Shown piece after piece: positions 24,215 through 35,251 of a stretch of 64,000 bases of DNA. The stretch lies in contig NC_030990.1 of NCBI RefSeq assembly GCF_000149955.1, forward strand, positions 1,449,021-1,513,020. The letters are read 5' to 3'. The notes under the pieces were generated by a model. That model made no database searches. It was given only the letters and a program-made list of their open reading frames with translations, and was not told the DNA's origin. The position numbers and the translations under genes were made by a program. The DNA is from Fusarium oxysporum f. sp. lycopersici 4287 (taxonomy: Eukaryota; Ascomycota; Sordariomycetes; Hypocreales; Nectriaceae). Position 1 is the stretch's first letter. Every line of letters starts with the position of its first letter.

Positions 24215-25894
24215 AACGATGCTTGTACATCAGTTGCATTGGCGAAAACGTCATTATTACACATTGCGAAGTCTCTTACAGGCTGCTATGCCACCAATTA
24301 GCATTTCGGTTATATTCTTGGTATTTTGAAGGGGAATTTAAGTGATAGTCAATGAGCAACTTGGAGTTTGGTGCTGCCTTCACGAGTAGCTGGAAGCTTG
24401 ATGCCTTTGTGGTATTGCTGGGAACCTGTCATGCTGTGGTTAACAGGTTGTGGGATATCACGACCTTTATCCCCCCGAAAGCAACGTTGAGCCTGTTGTT
24501 GGCTTGGCTATCGCTGTTACGGATAACCTGATTCAATCACATTGGGTTTCCTTTATTAGATAGGTAGCGTTGGTATATGGAAGATGATGCCACGGTATGA
24601 GTTCGTGTCCTAGTGTCATGTAGATAATGCCCCTTGTTTTCAATCGAAGAGACATATCTTACACTGAGTATGAAAGTTTCATAATGCTCAAAAGCCTGCT
24701 TGTAACAAGAATTTTGTGAGATTGCGGATGAACCACACCGGTTCGCATATCGATAGAGGTAGAATCCAGACCGCTGACAAGATAGGAAGCTGAAGAACAT
24801 ATTGCGAAATTCCTATATGATAAACACACAGGTGGTTCCCTATGGCGTTGAGTTTTATTGCCTGAACTCCGTATGATATCAGAATTGTCACCTGTAGAAT
24901 CCTATAATTATGTACGTCTGTATGTTCGCGAGGTTCCCTTCATTGGATCTCTCTGGCTGGGATAGGATTGCTTGCACACTAGAAGAGAAAGGCCCACCAC
25001 AAGTTCACGGGAATTCATGAGCATGTTGGCAACAATTGAAACTACTGTATGCCGTATGGCTGAGGACGTACACCAGTAACTGATAATATGGGCCTGGCCC
25101 CGGGAGACCTCCGCTAGACTCGGTAACCCGCCCAGACAAGGGTATACTGATCGGTGATTGATTCTCTTGCCGCTGGAGCTAGCGTGAAAGTCCAGGGTCC
25201 ATGCAGAAGCCCCCGGTTAGAGGCTGGGTGGTGTAGGTGATATCAATTCTTAGTGGTTGGACCCCTCATTTATTTCCCTCTCATCAACACCAAAGGCTAT
25301 AATGCACACCGCGTTCCTTCACCAGTGGCCAATCCCAATCGATTCTTGCTTCCGATATACTGTGATATAGAGTGCCGCTGTACTGCGGATCTTCCAATGG
25401 TGTTTTCCGCCCCCAGGCATTCCTTATGCCAATCACTATCCCGTGCGACAAGAGATGCTGGGGCATTAAGAACCGGCGGCTGCACTCTGCTGTCACCGCA
25501 CCATTGCAACTCATCACTCGCATCATTCAGATTGTCACACTACTAACCATAGCTGGGTTATCGAATGTTCTGATCTTCCCCAGCCGCCGTGTATGTGCCG
25601 CTGCAGCATCTTCCACCGTTTTCACACGTTGGTTCCAGGCACAGCCGTTTGTCACATCAGATGAGCGGTTCGGTTCTGTCTCATCTTCGTTATAAGAGCA
25701 CCACGATCATCTTTCGCTCTTTCGCCCCCAATATCCTGGCGTTTCAAAAATTGCAGAATTGATTCACCTGTGTCGGACCTTATTCATGTGACACAAGAAG
25801 TTCTTAATTTCTGACCAGTCCCCCGCTTTGGTCGAGTCTATCTCAAATCTGCAGCCCACGAGCTGGCCAAGTTCTACAGCTTTATTCTCCTACG
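24215..25894. other. Intergenic, nothing recognised
   Basis: About 1.7 kb between the amidase stop and paralog B. Only domain-less short frames were seen. The 3' part presumably holds the promoter of paralog B. No repeat or RNA gene was recognised. Confidence 0.55.
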
Positions 25895-27451
25895 ATGAAA
25901 ACTTCAACTTTGGTATCAGCATGGGGCACACTCAGCTCTGTCGCCGCCATCTTGGTAGCGGAAAACTCACCATGCGGGACGCTGTGTGGTAATGTCCTCG
26001 ATGCCACTACCACCGACGATATCGTTTGCCAGGAAGACGACTACAAGAGTGGCGCAGGAATTGTTTATCAACAATGTGTGGCATGTGAGCTCGGAAGTGA
26101 CTATCACACAAAGAACAACGAAACGGACCAGCAATGGTTGTTATGTGAGCTTGTCTGTCTACATATTTTCCCTAGTGGCTAACATGACCTGATCGTTCTT
26201 AGACAATGTCCGTTATGCGGTCTCATATTGTTTGTTTGGTGTTCCTGGTAACAATAAAGTCATAAACACTCCTTGCTTAACCTCGTATGCTAGCCCATTC
26301 TTTATGCTCACCTTCTATCGACTTTGAGCTCACAACATGAACAGAAAAGCTTGTGGACCATTCCGCCAAGCTGTTGAGTACAAGAACCTGTCTTCAGACA
26401 TTCAAAGCTACGAATATTGCGATACCTGGCCGGTTCAAGACACACCTGACTTCGATGGATGTACAGATTGCCTGCGGGCGGGCGACAACCATTATTTAGC
26501 TAACTGTAAGCATCTGTCATAAGTCCGTGGTCGGTCAAACGCTGATGAACAACAGTTTTTACTCTACTTCAAGCTGGATGCGAGCAAAAACCACAACCTG
26601 GAATTACAGTATCTGTTGATGGCGGCCTCTTCTCCCAGGACATTGTCAACATCACTGAGCCCACACCTGTAGCTTCTGTGGATCCGGATTGGCTTGACCA
26701 AGGTCCTATCAGTCTCGGTGCTAAGGTCGGTATCGCTGCCGGAGGTGTGGTATTTCTATTGTTTATCCTTGGCTTTTGTATCATTTGGCGCGGTAAGAGA
26801 CGGAGACGGGCTTTTTTGCGACAGCTCGAGAACCGACCCCGTACCAAGGGGAGCTGGCCTAAGAGGGGTTGGCCTACTCCATTGCACATCTCTAACGACA
26901 ACGACATGCGAGAGACACCCTTAAGCCAAAAGCCATTCAGAAGTTGGGACGAATCTCCCGTCAGCGCTCGATCCGAAAAGACATTCCCAAGATATGTCTC
27001 CCCTTACGGCTCTCAGTTCGGCAGTCCTGTCAGTACCACTGAGCTGCAGCTAGCCCAATGGCCGGTGATGAACCCGAACCAACAAGCGTATCCGCCGATG
27101 CCCAATCATGCATCAAATCCCCATCCGTATCCTGAGATGTTCCCTTCTATGTACAAACCTGACCCGAGTCCCTCAGGATCACAAATTGGTGTAGCTCTAG
27201 GTGGTGATGATTCGTCGCTCAACACTCCCCAATCAAAGGGCAAAGATAAAGACGAGTCATACGAGATGTATCCTGTGGATGTCCGGTCTCATGGTGCCAT
27301 TGGAATTTACCAGCCCGAGCACCTCGAGGGATTATATTCACAACCCGATTACTTCGCTCATGGAGACGTGCAGCAGGGCCAGATATATCAGGGTCAAGGG
27401 CATGAATACCAAGACACTTATGATGATGATTTCAGGGGGAGGAGACCATAA
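25895..27451 (+). CDS. 12-Cys type I membrane protein, paralog B
   Basis: Four exons, 25895-26144, 26203-26284, 26345-26505 and 26556-27451, encode 462 residues. It has the same plan as gene A: signal peptide (about 1-22), ENSPCGTLC start, 12 cysteines with the spacing of A and C, LANFFTLLQAGCEQKP before the stalk, VNITEP sequon, a membrane helix (about 221-242) and a very basic stop-transfer (RGKRRRR). The 220-residue tail is rich in Pro, Tyr and Gln and ends in a Gln/Tyr/Asp-rich segment (YSQPDYFAHGDVQQGQIYQG), unlike the tails of A and C. Introns 1 and 3 match the two introns of A and C in position and phase; intron 2 (inside the CLTSKACG motif) is unique to B. It lies head-to-tail with CBF5 560 bp downstream. 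Function unknown; a surface sensor is inferred only. Confidence 0.85.
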
Positions 27452-28010
27452 TATTTGAATGCTCTGAGGAAAGAATTAACGCACCCACATTAACTGCGTT
27501 CTTTGCCATTGGAGGCTTGGAGTTTAATAGCAGGGATACCAATTTCATTTTGCCAGTTTCTTTGATATCAACAGCTCTCCAATTATAACCGTAGTCTCTA
27601 GATATTGAGAAGTATTTGTATACTCTTGTTGTTGCTCATTCTATATAATGGTAAACCACTAGGTACCTTACCTAAGTTAGTAGTACTGGTAGTTCCCCAT
27701 GTTAAGGGTCATGAAAAGTTGGTGTGGCGTCGACTGTGGCTCTAATGTGAGGGAGAGAGCCGAGGTAACCATATTAGACTTAGTCTCCAATCGCCGCCAC
27801 ACACCAGTCGCAGCTGCCTTCGGTCCCCACAATGAAATCCGACCAGAGAAAAAAAAATTTGGAAGCTTTCAACCACAACACCGGGCAAGACACTGAGGAA
27901 ACCAACGACTCGCACCTTCCGTTTCTTCCCTCCTGTCGCAAAGAAGCACCTGCCGCGCTTCACCCGGTATATCACACAATTTCCAAAAGGGAAACTACAT
28001 TCCGTTCACA
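27452..28010 (+). promoter_or_regulatory. CBF5 upstream region with an RRPE-like A/T motif
   Basis: The 559 bp between paralog B and CBF5 includes the run AAAAATTT (27853-27860), about 150 bp before the CBF5 ATG. This matches the core of the rRNA-processing element (RRPE) found before yeast ribosome-biogenesis genes. Whether Fusarium uses it is unknown. Nothing else was recognised. Confidence 0.35.
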
Positions 28011-29728
28011 ATGTCCAAGGACGTCGCGGTCGTCAAGAAGACGACAACAGAGGAGGAGGAGTACACCATCAAGCCCCAGGCGACCACTCCTTCTCTCGAC
28101 ACCAGCCAGTGGCCTCTGCTGCTCAAGAACTACGACAAGCGTGAGTTTCCTGATACAATTCGATGATTGAAGCGCGTTTTTGATATTTCCTGGTGGCTTG
28201 CGGAGCCTCAATTGATCCCTTCTTCAAAATTCAAAGACTAACTGGTAATCTTGAAAACTTGCAGTTCTTGTCCGAACAGGCCACTTCACTCCCATTCCCA
28301 ATGGCTGCTCTCCTCTGAAGCGCGATCTTAAGCAATACATCAGCTCTGGTGTCATCAACCTCGACAAGCCCTCTAACCCTTCTTCTCACGAGGTCGTCGC
28401 TTGGGTCAAGCGCATTCTACGGTACGAAAATTTTCCAACCAAGAGTATCGCGTCAAAGTGCGCGTCCAAGTCGAACGATCTGCTAACGATATTACCTACA
28501 GATGTGAAAAGACTGGACACAGTGGTACCCTCGATCCCAAGGTCACTGGTTGCTTGATCGTTTGCATTGACCGTGCCACTCGTCTCGTCAAGTCCCAGCA
28601 GGGTGCCGGAAAGGAGTATGTGGCTGTCATCCGCCTTCACGACAAGCTGCCCGGCGGCCAGGCCCAGTTCGCCCGCGCTCTCGAGACCCTTACCGGTGCG
28701 CTCTTCCAGCGCCCCCCTCTGATCTCTGCCGTCAAGCGTCAGCTCCGTATTCGAACCATTCACGAGAGCAAGCTTATCGAGTTCGACAACGACCGACACC
28801 TCGGTGTCTTCTGGGTCAGCTGCGAGGCTGGTACTTATATTCGAACCCTCTGTGTTCACTTGGGTCTCCTTCTCGGTGTCGGTGGCCACATGCAGGAGCT
28901 TCGACGTGTCCGCAGTGGTGCCATGGATGAGTCCAAGGGCCTGGTCACTCTCCACGATGTTCTCGACGCCCAGTGGCAAATGGACAACACCCGCGACGAG
29001 TCTTACCTTCGCAAGGTTATCTCTCCTCTTGAGACTCTCCTGACTTCTTACAAGCGACTTGTCGTCAAGGACAGTGCTGTCAACGCTGTCTGCTATGGTG
29101 CCAAGCTCATGCTTCCCGGTCTTCTTCGATACGGTAAGTCCTCAAACGATAATTCATGTCGCAATTCACTAATTCATCGACAGAGTCTGCCATTGAGCAT
29201 CATGAGGAAGTCGTTCTTATGACCACCAAGGGTGAAGCCATTGCTCTAGGTATCGCTCAGATGTCCACTGTCGAGATGTCCACCTGCGATCACGGCGTCG
29301 TTGCCAAGGTCAAGCGCTGCATCATGGAGCGCGACCTCTACCCCCGCCGCTGGGGTCTTGGCCCTGTTGCTCTTGAGAAGAAGAAGCTCAAGGCTGACGG
29401 CAAACTCGACAAGTACGGCCGCCCTAACGATGCCACTCCTGCCAAGTGGAGCTCCGAATACAAGGATTTCAGCACCAGCGATGCCTCTGCCGCCGCCGCT
29501 GCCGCCGCTCCTGCCAAGGCCTCCGAGGCTGAGGATACTCCTATGGAGGAGGCTGCCACTCCCTCTTCACCTGCTGCTGATGACAGCAAGGACAAGAAGC
29601 GCAAGAAGCACGATGGCGAGACTGCTGAAGAGAAGGCTGAGCGCAAACGAAGAAAGGCGGAGAAAAAGGCGGCAAAGGCTGCTAAGAAGGCTGCCAAGGG
29701 CGAGGCTATGGACAGCGACAGCGACTAA
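28011..29728 (+). CDS. CBF5: Cbf5/dyskerin, H/ACA snoRNP pseudouridine synthase
   Basis: Four exons, 28011-28140, 28265-28421, 28502-29133 and 29184-29728, encode 487 residues, normal for fungi. The order is dyskerin-like N-terminus, TruB-type catalytic domain with the catalytic Asp107 in [29 protein letters not shown], the [13 protein letters not shown] motif, and a PUA domain after residue ~290 ([14 protein letters not shown]). The tail has an Ala run encoded by GCC repeats, then a KKE/K-rich nucleolar tail ending in DSDSD. Cbf5 isomerises uridines in rRNA and snRNA guided by box H/ACA RNAs, in the nucleolus. All motifs are intact. Confidence 0.97.
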
Positions 29729-31118
29729 TGGAATCCAGGCCAAGTTTGGGTATGGGCCGAAACCTGAAGGCAGATCTTGATACCCGAGACGTAGGGTCTG
29801 CTGGCAAGGAGTGGTCTGTTTGCTGTACCATATTCTTGCTCTCGTGCCGTTTTTGGCTGCTTGAAATTGTTTTTGGGGTTATCATGGCGTTTTTGGTTCG
29901 AAAATCCTGGTAGGAGTAGATGCAAGGCACTCAATGCAAAGCACGATAAAACTACTGCATGTCTCTGTGATAACCTTCTGTCTAGGATCTGTGAATGTAC
30001 GAGGTTGGATCATGTCTATCTGCCGTAGTTTATGCTTGTGACCGCTGTGTGTAAGGACTGATGCGTGGTTGGGGTACACTGACACATGACACATAATGTA
30101 GCGGTCACGTAATACGGTGGCTCTTGGTGTTACGGTATTGTTGAAATCCGATCTGAGGTCCCATCGTCATGAAACGTCCATCAAGTCTGGGCAATGCATG
30201 TGTTGTCATGAGGCTACTGTAAGAATGATGACACATTTTCTGGGCACGAAATAACTGAGAGCATAAGGTAGTCTAGTTGAGTCAGGGTTCCACAGGAGGA
30301 ACATTGGAAAGTCCCTGATACGTACGGTCGAGTAACAATCCAACCGTTGTCGTATTAGTCGCAGATCAAAAAGGAACCAGTCTTGGCCATACAAAACATT
30401 GGACCTGGGTGGAAACATTGAACGAATCAGGCTCCAGCAACGCATCTCGAGTAACAGCTGTCCCTGTTTCATAGTTGAAGGAGTGGACTTCCACCGCAGC
30501 AACCTGTTCGCTAAGCAGAGGATTCAAGTCGCTACAACTCTGTTAGCCAGCGCATGACACAGCATAGTGATGAGGGATATCCCGGCTTAGGCGTTTACTT
30601 GGACTGGCTGAATTTTTGGTCCCTTCCTTTGCCTGCTCCTATTAAGACCAGGGATAGCCTTAAGATTAGACCGTTGTCAAGAGAGCGTCTAGTTGGCCGT
30701 TTCTGTCCTGCTTGAGAGTGTATTGGCGTGATAGCAAAGAGGGTCACGTAGTAGGTGGTGGAAGTAGGTCCCATGGCTTGGCCTGTGGCTGTAAGAGTAG
30801 AAGTATAAAGTGAGGAAAACGCGGAGGTTAGTTGTGCGTTTGCTCGTCTAAGTTCTGATATCAAAGCCTCTTCTCCCTGAGATCAATTAGAGTCGCTCAT
30901 ACATGGAAAAATACCCCCAACAAGACCAGTCATTGAATGAGGCGCCTATCTACACTTTGCAGGCGTATTCTCCTCGAACCTTCTTCTGCAAAGTCTGTTT
31001 TTTCTTGGGGTATAAATACTTGCCAAGTTCTCATCTGGGTCAAGGATTCACAACTCAACGTCAGAGCTTGTTGATCACTTAGCCTTCAGCTTTACTCGGA
31101 CCCAGTGATCGACTATAC
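29729..31118. other. Intergenic, nothing recognised except the GH43 promoter
   Basis: About 1.4 kb between CBF5 and the GH43 gene. Short frames without domains only. The 3' end contains the TATA box described separately. No RNA gene or repeat recognised. Confidence 0.55.
31011..31018 (+). promoter_or_regulatory. TATA box of the GH43 gene
   Basis: TATAAATA lies 101 bp before the first ATG of the glycosidase gene, a canonical position given a leader of about 60-70 nt. TATA boxes typically mark inducible fungal genes, which fits a secreted carbohydrase. Confidence 0.55.
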
Positions 31119-32249
31119 ATGACATCGAGATTAACTGATACCGAGATTGAGGCTCAGCTGAACGATTTATATGCTGCAGTGCCAGCGTCCCAGAAAGTTT
31201 TGAGTTCAGAGGACATGCCCGTCATGCCCGTCATGCCCGTTTCATCGAGCCTCTGGGGGCGAATCATCTTCTTCATTCTCTCCGTCTCTCTCTTCGACAC
31301 TGCATCAGCCCTACCAGCAAACACATCGTCTCCTGTTCTTCGACCTTTCGTATTGCCACCACCAAAGCAGCACTTGAGTCGAAGACATAAAGGTCGCGAC
31401 GAGTCTTTCTCCCCACGACTAGATGTCAACTTCCCCGACCCATGCCTTGTTCAAGACCAAGACGACCACTGGGTGTCTTTTGCAACAAGTGGTGGTGGTT
31501 ACCACATCCAGGTCGCTGTGGCAGATGATCTCTTTGGCGAGTGGACTCATCTCCAGCAAGATGCCCTCCCGGGAGATGGATGGACGAGTGGCAGAAATTA
31601 TTGGGCCCCTGACGTGCGGAAGCTGGAGGATGACTCGTATATAATGTACTTTTCTGGAGAACTTCCTGAAGGTGGACATTGTATCGGAGTTGCACGATCC
31701 CACAACAGCACCGGTCCATATACGATGGATCCCAAACCATTCGCCTGCCCACGTGACGAAGGCGGCGCGATCGACCCGGCGGGTTTCTTTGACGAGTCCA
31801 CAAACAAACGATATGTCGTCTATAAAGTCGACGGCAACGCTCTCAACAACGGCTCGGGAACTCCCATCCGACTCCAAGAGGTCTCGACAAAGGACGGCTC
31901 CACACCGATCGGCAAACCTGTGGACATCCTGGACCGGATCGCCTCCGAGGATGGGCCCCTGGTTGAGGCTCCGAGTCTGGTACGAACAGAGCAGGGCAAG
32001 TATCTGCTCTTCTTCAGTAGCCACATGTACACAGGCGATGCCTATGATGTCAAATGGGCTATGAGTGACCGGGTCGAGGGCCCTTACACCCGGGGATCAT
32101 CTCCATTTCTCAAGACACCAGCTCTAGGCCTGAAAGGTCCTGGTGGAGGCACAAGTTCGGAAAATGGACAGTTCATGGTGTTTCATGCGTGGTGCGGGAA
32201 GGGGAAGAGATGCATGTATGCCATTGGATATGGACTTGATTACGAGTAG
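31119..32249 (+). CDS. Glycoside hydrolase family 43 protein, probably secreted
   Basis: A single exon encodes 376 residues. The five-bladed propeller family residues are visible: catalytic base D107 in NFPDPC, pKa-modulating D219 in GGAIDPAGF and general acid E283 in PLVEAPSLV. YWAPDVRKLEDDSYIMYFSG is typical of GH43 arabinanase/xylosidase-like enzymes acting on plant cell-wall arabinoxylan or arabinan; exact substrate is not predictable. From the first ATG the hydrophobic segment lies at about residues 46-65, after a 9-bp tandem repeat encoding MPVMPVMP. Starting at M33, M36 or M39 gives a classic signal peptide (WGRIIFFILSVSLFDTASA), so the true start is probably one of those. A basic RRHKGR site follows the leader and may be a propeptide cleavage site. 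Confidence 0.9.
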   Translation: MTSRLTDTEIEAQLNDLYAAVPASQKVLSSEDMPVMPVMPVSSSLWGRIIFFILSVSLFDTASALPANTSSPVLRPFVLPPPKQHLSRRHKGRDESFSPRLDVNFPDPCLVQDQDDHWVSFATSGGGYHIQVAVADDLFGEWTHLQQDALPGDGWTSGRNYWAPDVRKLEDDSYIMYFSGELPEGGHCIGVARSHNSTGPYTMDPKPFACPRDEGGAIDPAGFFDESTNKRYVVYKVDGNALNNGSGTPIRLQEVSTKDGSTPIGKPVDILDRIASEDGPLVEAPSLVRTEQGKYLLFFSSHMYTGDAYDVKWAMSDRVEGPYTRGSSPFLKTPALGLKGPGGGTSSENGQFMVFHAWCGKGKRCMYAIGYGLDYE

Positions 32250-33427
32250 AATAAAAAAGAACCGGCAACGAGAGACGAGAGTTGTGATACCTCGACAGGA
32301 AGGGAATCTTCGGCAGTTTTGGTGTTTATGGGACGGTTTTCTGGTTAAGCTCATAGACTAGATTTCAAATTGATTCATTTCATATGCGCTTTTCTTCGTA
32401 GTCGTTTCCAGGCGCGTTCGTAGGTGTGATGTGATGATGATGAGTTGACTTGGTGATGACGGCTACAGCCTGGGGCCAGCCTTAACTAAGCGCTGGGGCT
32501 CTCGGCGCCCCTGAAGTTGATAACCGCCCTGAACTACACTACCACTTTCCTTGCTTCTGATTCGCTGCTTGTAAAAGCCATCTTCTGGCCCTTCCAGGCA
32601 CGAACCAATGAGACTCCAGAAAATCTTCCTTAAACAGGCTCTGTCTGGTTCGTCTCAGTTCACCACCCTTTCTATGTCTCATACATACAACTTAGCGCCC
32701 GTACCCATTTTCACCACCCAACTACCTAACCCTCGATCCTTGTTCGTTGCCACCTCGATACCGCCTGGGGAATAGTTGTTTCCCATCACAAGCATGGATC
32801 GATGCGGCACAGACGAGTTGGCGGCACTTCTCAACCGAGAATTGGGTGATTGGGAGCCACAGCGCGGCAACTACTCCAGCTGAGTCTTGCAAGGTGCAAT
32901 ATAGGGCAGAGCATGCATCTTAGTGCGGTGAAGTGTGGTGCGTGGCGTTGCATCTGCAGTTCTTGATCGAGTGATGGAGAACGACACCCACGTTCTCTTT
33001 CTCTCTTCACACTATCCGTAGGGAAACTAGGTATACTAGGTAAGGTAATTAATATGCAGAAGGGGCTGCAACTCGCTTCTTCTCCTTCCCTCTGTTCTCA
33101 AAAGTTCTCTTGCCTTTGGTTTCCACTTCTCATTCCTTTCTACTCCTCGCTCGTTCACTCATTCAAACGGCGCCTTTAATTTACTACTTGTGTTGTGTTG
33201 TGATGTCCTTCTATTTAACGACCGATACCAACATGTTGTAACAAGGGTATCTGGTATACCAGCCCGCCATATTCATTTTCTTTGATACCGTTTCTTCATC
33301 TTCCAAATCGAGCTGTTTCACAGCTGGCCTGGCCTCAGATCGACCTTGATACCCATCAAAATATTCATGTCGCTTATCGAAACAGCGACCTTCTTTTTTG
33401 AAACATTAAGCATCACAGCGGACCTCC
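32250..33427. other. Intergenic, nothing recognised beyond a poly(A)-like signal
   Basis: An AATAAA motif sits directly after the GH43 stop (about 32250-32256). The rest is upstream sequence of paralog C, rich in CT tracts (for example TTCTTCTCCTTCCCTC near 33077). No gene recognised. Confidence 0.5.
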
Positions 33428-34853
33428 ATGATGTTTCTCTTATCTATTGTCCCTTTCTTTTTGTTCTGGACGCCGGTCTCGGCTCTACAAGTCACACCCA
33501 ACTCTCCCTGTTCCCAGTTCTGCCTTGACCGGTCCGATCCCAATTCCTACGAAACCCGTGGCGACGAGATTGTCTGCGACGATGATGACTTCAAGAGGAA
33601 GGCAGCAGGCCAGAAGTTCCAAAGATGCCTGGCTTGTTTGCAGGACAGTGCTTTCAAGCAGGGCGACGAAAGTGACCAGGATTGGTTCTTGTGTAAGTCA
33701 TGCCAAGGACTCAATTGTTTAACACCGTCTGACTTTTGCGCCATCAGACAATATGCGTTACTCTTTCGACTACTGTATCTTTGGCTACCCAAATGCAACC
33801 GGCATCAGTTCCGGCCCCTGTGTCACGTCTGAAGCTTGTGGCCCGATTGGGAATGCTCTGAAGAAAGGCATCACCGAACCCAACGATAGAGAACAGTATG
33901 ATTACTGCGACACTGATGACAGAGCCATGCTCGGCGACGCAGTTGATAAATGCCAGGCATGTGTCAAGGCGGATAGCTCGCAGACAATCATATCGAATTG
34001 TGAGTCGTTCCTTGACCCAGCTGTTTGATTCATCTAACCATCTCTTTGTGTAGTCCTTGTTGCTCTCAATGCTGGATGCCAACAGCGTCCCAAACCAGGA
34101 ACCCCTATAGGACTCAATGACACTGTTTTCAGCGAGGGGACCATCTCGATTGTAGATCCATCTGCCTCGGTTGCACCAGGAGATAACCATGACCTTCCCA
34201 ACACCTCAATTGCTGCCATCGCTGTTGGTGCCGCCGCTTTCCTCCTCGTTTCTGCGGGTTGTATCTTCATGCAACATCGGAAGCGCAAAAAGCTTTCTGT
34301 ACGCAACAGACGCTCTTCTCTCTCGTTCCGTTGCCAGACACATGTCACACCAAGGACTCCTGGCTTCCACGACGCCCCCCCCTATATGGATGAAGAACGA
34401 AACTTGTCAAAATCTGCACTTTGGAACCCAAGTAGTGCAGTCAGAAATCTACACGATACCCACAAACTCGGCATTGTCACTACCGCTATCCCGCACCCGC
34501 CTCCGACAAAAGCTCCTCTACACACACCCTATCGCGAGGATGCATCTCCAGCAGAAAGTGTATCAAGCTGTACGAACGCTCCCCTGTTGTCAAACTCAGC
34601 TGGGCCACAATGCAGTACACCAGGTATCACATCCCCGCTGTTTAGCCCCGGCTTCTCTATCACAACGCCCCGTTCAGCTACATTCCCACGTGAATGTCAA
34701 GATAGCAACAATCCTTGGGTGCAACAACCAAGTAATGGCTCGGGCAAAGGCTTTCTGAGGAAAAAGCAGTCCAGAGATTCACAAGCTCCCAGCGAAACAC
34801 GAAATATTCGGATTGTCTTTGATCCACCACCCAAAAAGGCCAGACGATCGTAA
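33428..34853 (+). CDS. 12-Cys type I membrane protein, paralog C
   Basis: Three exons, 33428-33692, 33748-33999 and 34054-34853, encode 438 residues. Signal peptide about 1-19 (MMFLLSIVPFFLFWTPVSA), then QVTPNSPCSQFC and a 12-Cys ectodomain with the spacing of A and B; WFLYNMRYSFDYC and SNFLVALNAGCQQRP flank the intron sites shared with A and B. A membrane helix (about 224-245) precedes a basic QHRKRKK...RNRR stop-transfer. The ~190-residue tail is Ser/Pro-rich and ends in basic residues (PPPKKARRS), and is not alignable with the other tails by eye. ATG 33428 is followed by a second ATG three bases later. Function unknown; candidate surface sensor by architecture. Confidence 0.85.
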
Positions 34854-35251
34854 GCTTATGTACTGATGCTTATTTACGTTGCTCTTTTCTGAGCGGAGGA
34901 GTTTCATGGGTAAACAAACGCGGTGCTTATGTATACGGGCCTTTGCATATAGGGTTTTAGTGGCAAGACACAGTAATGAGAGATGAGTCAAAAGGCAGCG
35001 AATGCGTGATGTGACTTGAAATGCAGACGTGTATATTTGCTTGACCATTTCTCCATATAATGCAATGCCTTTCCCAACCAGCTCTAAATCATGCCATCAC
35101 CTCATATCGACACAGGTACCCGGAGTAACCTTCAAGACTCAAGTGTTGCAATAAGTATGCAACTCGCTTCCATCCAACCACAGGAGTATATACTTTGGAT
35201 GGCACGTTCATCCTCATTATCAGCAGTCTTTGCTTCTTTATCTACAATTTC
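34854..35251. other. Convergent 3' intergenic region
   Basis: 398 bp between the stop of paralog C (+) and the end of the SAC3 C-terminal segment (-). Only 3' UTR-like sequence was seen. Confidence 0.5.

Noticed and set aside
28386..28979. Antisense open frame of about 197 codons opposite CBF5
   Set aside because: Shadow of strong codon bias in CBF5; the translation has no domain and the sense gene is certain.
31419..32024. Antisense open frame of about 201 codons opposite GH43
   Set aside because: Overlaps a clear GH43 exon with all catalytic residues in sense.
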